Positions 61,019-64,000 of a stretch of 64,000 nt of DNA are shown here, piece after piece. The first letter of the stretch is position 1, and each line of letters begins with the position of its first letter. Source of the stretch: Antedon bifida (Eukaryota > Echinodermata > Crinoidea > Comatulida > Antedonidae); contig OY727097.1 in assembly GCA_963402885.1 (NCBI GenBank), positions 992,001 to 1,056,000 on the forward strand, in the 5' to 3' direction. A program made the position numbers and the translations under genes. Below the pieces are notes generated by a model. It ran no database searches. It was given only the letters and a program-made list of their open reading frames with translations, and was not told the origin of the DNA.

Positions 61019-61057
61019 GTAGGTACTTAGCCGTCCGAGGGACGGCTAAGTACCTAC
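61019..61057. repeat. perfect 18-bp-arm hairpin with 3-base loop
   Basis: gtaggtacttagccgtcc, loop gag, then the exact inverse ggacggctaagtacctac. No mismatches. It may be a transposon terminus or recombination product. Confidence 0.9.
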
Positions 61058-61136
61058 ACTGATCCCGGATTCGCTCCGATGCCTGAAGAAAATGTTAAAC
61101 GTTACGATTTTTTTGTAGGTCATCAGTACGTTTTGT

Positions 61137-61460
61137 AATGTGAACGGCTCTTAAACACATTTTTTCACGATATCTTATCTGGAATCTAGACTCCGTGTGA
61201 ACATATATTAAGCCTCTTATGTCACATGTTGATCTTTTGTACTGTATTAAATTGGGGTTTTTTTACATCCAATGACCGAGCAATTATAGCAATTGTAGTG
61301 TGAACGGCTCTTAACTACATTTTTTTTCACGATATTTCATCCGGAATCTAGACTCCGTGTGAACATATCTTAAGCCGCTTATGTCACGTCATGTTTTATC
61401 ATTTGTATTGTATATTATGTGGTACTGGTTTTTTTCTTCATCCAATGTCAGAGCAATTAC
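61137..61460. repeat. direct duplication of about 160 bp
   Basis: Segments 61137-61293 and 61299-61460 share gtgaacggctcttaa, tctagactccgtgtgaac, taagcc.cttatgtcac and catccaatg, with moderate divergence. Not protein-coding. Confidence 0.8.
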
Positions 61461-62016
61461 CAATGTGATTATTACAACATGTTTCAATCATTGCTATTGT
61501 TGACTGACGATAAGGATTACATCTTTGGTATTCGAAGGAACAAAATGGGTACAAATGCGATTATGACGTCATTATTGTCCATAATCGATTGGTATTGATT
61601 GGCCAAAGCGTCCTTGAAATGTAATTCATGTTTTAAATTTCAATCTATAATTGGACTACTGTACGTGATTGAATTTAGATTACTAAAGACTGTGTATTGA
61701 AGCTATTTCATGGCGATTGGAAACAGTTCCGTAATTGGTATTCTTAATAAAGGATTTCATCGTTACTTATTGCATCCATCCATCATTGACGATAACTTGA
61801 TTAAAGATTATTGGACGAGCTGTCTCATTAAAACACACATAGGCTTGTTGTATACAGTGCATGTCTGGCCGTCAAGACAACAGTTGATACCTTTGCGGAA
61901 TGTTTATTTAGACGCAATATAATTCATAGAATTCAATGATAATGTTTGTTTATCAAATAATAAGAATATCATCTGAAGTGCGTTTATAACGCAGTCTGTG
62001 TTTTGACTACACAGTC

Positions 62017-62048
62017 TATAAAAGTTACGTTTGTATTGAAGATTACAG
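62017..62048 (+). promoter_or_regulatory. TATA-like box and possible 5' UTR exon end of the 62187 gene
   Basis: tctataaaag at 62015-62024, then gattacag|gtagga at 62048. A transcript start 25-30 bp after the TATA would leave almost no exon before the donor, so one of the two calls may be wrong. Confidence 0.3.
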
Positions 62049-62186
62049 GTAGGAAAATTAATTATCTTTCTTCTGCTTTAATGTTCAATAATATTACGTA
62101 TTACAGTAAGAATATGCATTTGTGAATAACATTATTTTTCTAATTCACTTGTTTTGTGTTTTAAATCGCAGATAAAATATGTAGCA

Positions 62187-62888
62187 ATGGGCACACGAAA
62201 TAACTTGAAATTACCACCCTGGTACCAACAATATATCGAAGTCCGACGACGTGAGATAGAGTGTTTCCGCGCAGCGAAGACGCTTCGGGATCGGTTGATA
62301 TCCGATGAACAGCGGTTCCTTGATTATGCTTCGAACCGATACATGCAGCGCCGTATGGCAGGGCGATCGGTAGTTCAACCACAAGCTGAAACAATACGAA
62401 CAAACTTAAAGCAATTGACGTTGAAAGGAACAGATAAATTAAGAACAAGACGAGGCAGGTTGGTACAATCATACCCAATACAATCAAGGAATAAGAAGCT
62501 CACAGACAACGGTTTGAAGTATCCATCATTTTTATTTGAAGACATGATGTTGAAAAAAGATCGTTTGAAAGAACTCCCTCCTCTTGAGGACTGCGCACCA
62601 CCACCACCATGCACGATTCCGCAGACAGCAGCACAAACACCAACAACACGCGCGCACTCGTCTGCCGTCGTACCCGATTTGGTGGTGAACGTTCCAGCAC
62701 ATACGTGCGCACAAATAGATCCAGACATTACTGAGGTGCACGTGGTGAATCAAAACCCTTCCAAGACAGATTCCTTTACCAATGATGAAATGAATACTAA
62801 GAATTACGAAAAGCGAAGCAAACGAAAAGAAAAACTAAAGAAAACTCTAAAGAAAAAACACAAAGAGACAAATCTTGACAATATATAA
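62187..62888 (+). CDS. unrecognised basic protein, 233 residues
   Basis: Starts MGTRNNLKLPPWYQQYIEVR; the exon begins at an acceptor (aaatcgcag, 62171), 15 bases before this ATG. Residues 1-60 are Arg-rich and predicted helical (RRREIECFRAAKTLRDRLIS, DEQRFLDYASNRYMQRRM). Residues about 85-105 are basic. The middle (PPLEDCAPPPPCTIP) is Pro/Ala/Thr-rich and likely disordered. The C-terminus is strongly basic (KRSKRKEKLKKTLKKKHK), a possible nuclear or microtubule-binding signal. An AATAAA at 62901-62906, 12 bp after the stop, supports a real 3' end. No signal peptide or membrane segment. I do not recognise the family. Confidence 0.65.
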   Translation: MGTRNNLKLPPWYQQYIEVRRREIECFRAAKTLRDRLISDEQRFLDYASNRYMQRRMAGRSVVQPQAETIRTNLKQLTLKGTDKLRTRRGRLVQSYPIQSRNKKLTDNGLKYPSFLFEDMMLKKDRLKELPPLEDCAPPPPCTIPQTAAQTPTTRAHSSAVVPDLVVNVPAHTCAQIDPDITEVHVVNQNPSKTDSFTNDEMNTKNYEKRSKRKEKLKKTLKKKHKETNLDNI

Positions 62889-62900
62889 CGATAATTATGA

Positions 62901-62906
62901 AATAAA
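62901..62906 (+). terminator. polyadenylation signal of the 62187 gene
   Basis: AATAAA in atgaaataaagtacc, 12 bp after the TAA. Confidence 0.55.
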
Positions 62907-64000
62907 GTACCGCTGACAAACCGCCGACAATCATTAAATTAGAAATTGAAAAGTTGATTAATTTGGTCACTGGTCGGCCTAATACTATCAAGAAATGTGA
63001 CTTGATAAACATACAAATCAGGGGAAGATTCGCCTATTATTACCTATTGAACATTTCAGATGGAAAAAGAGGTTGCATATTTTCTGAATATGAACACCCA
63101 ACAAAAATTATTTCAAGAGCAACAAAGTCTATGGACACATTTTCTGACTGGTATTTATATTTTTATTTTCAAATTGTTTCCAAGCACTTTTGGAATGTTC
63201 AATGCGAAAGATGTATATGAAGAAGATAAGTTAAAAAGCTTGTTAGGGGTCATATTTGATCTACGGTATCAATGTAGTCTATTTACACCAACACTTGACT
63301 TCAGAGAGGTGGTGAGCGCATAGGTACAAAGTGGACACATATTGCAGACTTCGACGCAACGAGCTGCACAGATAATGTTGTAGGCCCACTATGGTATACA
63401 GGATGTTGAGTTAATCGTATTATTGTTCTGCACGACGCTATAACATCTTAAGTAAGTTTGTACTTCACATTTTGTTTAAACATTAACTTAAAACTTAAAC
63501 AATTAAAAATTGGAAGTTGATGGACTTTCTCAGGCTGTGAATTTTGCAAATTCCCTACCATTTATAGAAATTAATTTGCCTTTTTTGCCAATCGCAATGT
63601 GCTAGTTGCTACCGCATTAAATGAGATTCGTAGTTGAGTGATGGTCATTGGAAGTGTTACTGAAAATGTAACTGATCGGAGCCTAATTTTAGTAATTGAG
63701 CACTGTAGGCTCCTATATTCACGGATCGCTCAACATTATGTTAATTGTATTGCTATAGGCCTACTGAACTGTTATCAGTGAAAAAGCAATAATTCAATGA
63801 TATCATTAAACAGTTATCTCATATGCTCATATTAATATTTACTCGTAATATAGTCTTACCAGTCTATATACCTGTGTTACTATGTAATAAGATAAGAAAG
63901 GTCAAATAGGTCAACCATCGATTGACTGACACGGGGGTTTATAGGCCTATCAAACATATTTTATTTTTTTTAAAATTCCATTAGAAAGGTCAAGTCAACC
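62907..64000. other. no gene recognised at the window end
   Basis: Open frames at 62954-63323 are overlapping, lack a start context and show no domain. The rest is AT-rich. Confidence 0.45.

Larger units (their letters stand above)
60331..62186. other. intergenic PCCB to 62187 gene
   Basis: Holds two MITEs, a perfect hairpin at 61019 and a direct duplication at 61137-61460. I see no gene; the frame at 61710-61922 has no recognisable domain. Confidence 0.5.

Overview
This is animal nuclear DNA: AT-rich, with many short GT-AG introns, long intergenic stretches and abundant non-autonomous transposons. Gene content and style suggest a marine deuterostome invertebrate, probably an echinoderm and possibly a crinoid. 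That assignment is an inference, because nothing in the window names the species. No bacterial-style operons, CRISPR arrays, rRNA or convincing tRNA genes were seen.

Layout. (1) 894-10771, plus: an adhesion GPCR in 23 visible exons (CUB domain, Ser/Thr mucin-like stalk, GAIN/GPS with an HL|T cleavage site, seven-helix domain); its 5' end may lie outside the window. (2) 11796-17800, minus: SUCLA2, mitochondrial ADP-forming succinyl-CoA synthetase beta, 13 exons, complete. (3) 18927-47919, plus: PPP2R3A-like PP2A B'' regulatory subunit, 14 exons, with a 13-kb intron. (4) 31913-33301, minus, nested in that intron: a secreted acidic Ser/Glu repeat protein. (5) 50075-51905, plus: an intronless class A GPCR whose third intracellular loop holds 29 copies of a 34-bp repeat. 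(6) 53742-54983, minus: MSL2 (RING plus CXC), one exon. (7) 55356-60330, plus: PCCB, propionyl-CoA carboxylase beta, 15 exons, complete. (8) 62187-62888, plus: an unrecognised basic protein.

PPP2R3A(+), MSL2(-), PCCB(+) has the same order and orientation as the human 3q22 neighbourhood as I know it, so this looks like an ancient linkage with a receptor gene between the first two. SUCLA2 and PPP2R3A are divergent, as are MSL2 and PCCB; the adhesion GPCR and SUCLA2 are convergent.

The most unusual signal is a recurring kind of minisatellite. In three introns of two genes (SUCLA2 once, PPP2R3A twice) the tandem unit spans an exon-intron boundary, so the exon end and its 5' splice site are copied 22, 11 and 8 times. 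In SUCLA2 the unit is exactly 60 bp and open in the coding frame, so each downstream donor would add 20 amino acids. In PPP2R3A read-through hits stops. A fourth array, in the class A GPCR, has a 34-bp unit, so copy number decides whether helices 6-7 are in frame; at 29 copies they are not.

The window also holds about 20 copies of one palindromic MITE family, about 9 of a second, several other inverted-repeat elements and a tRNA-derived SINE family.
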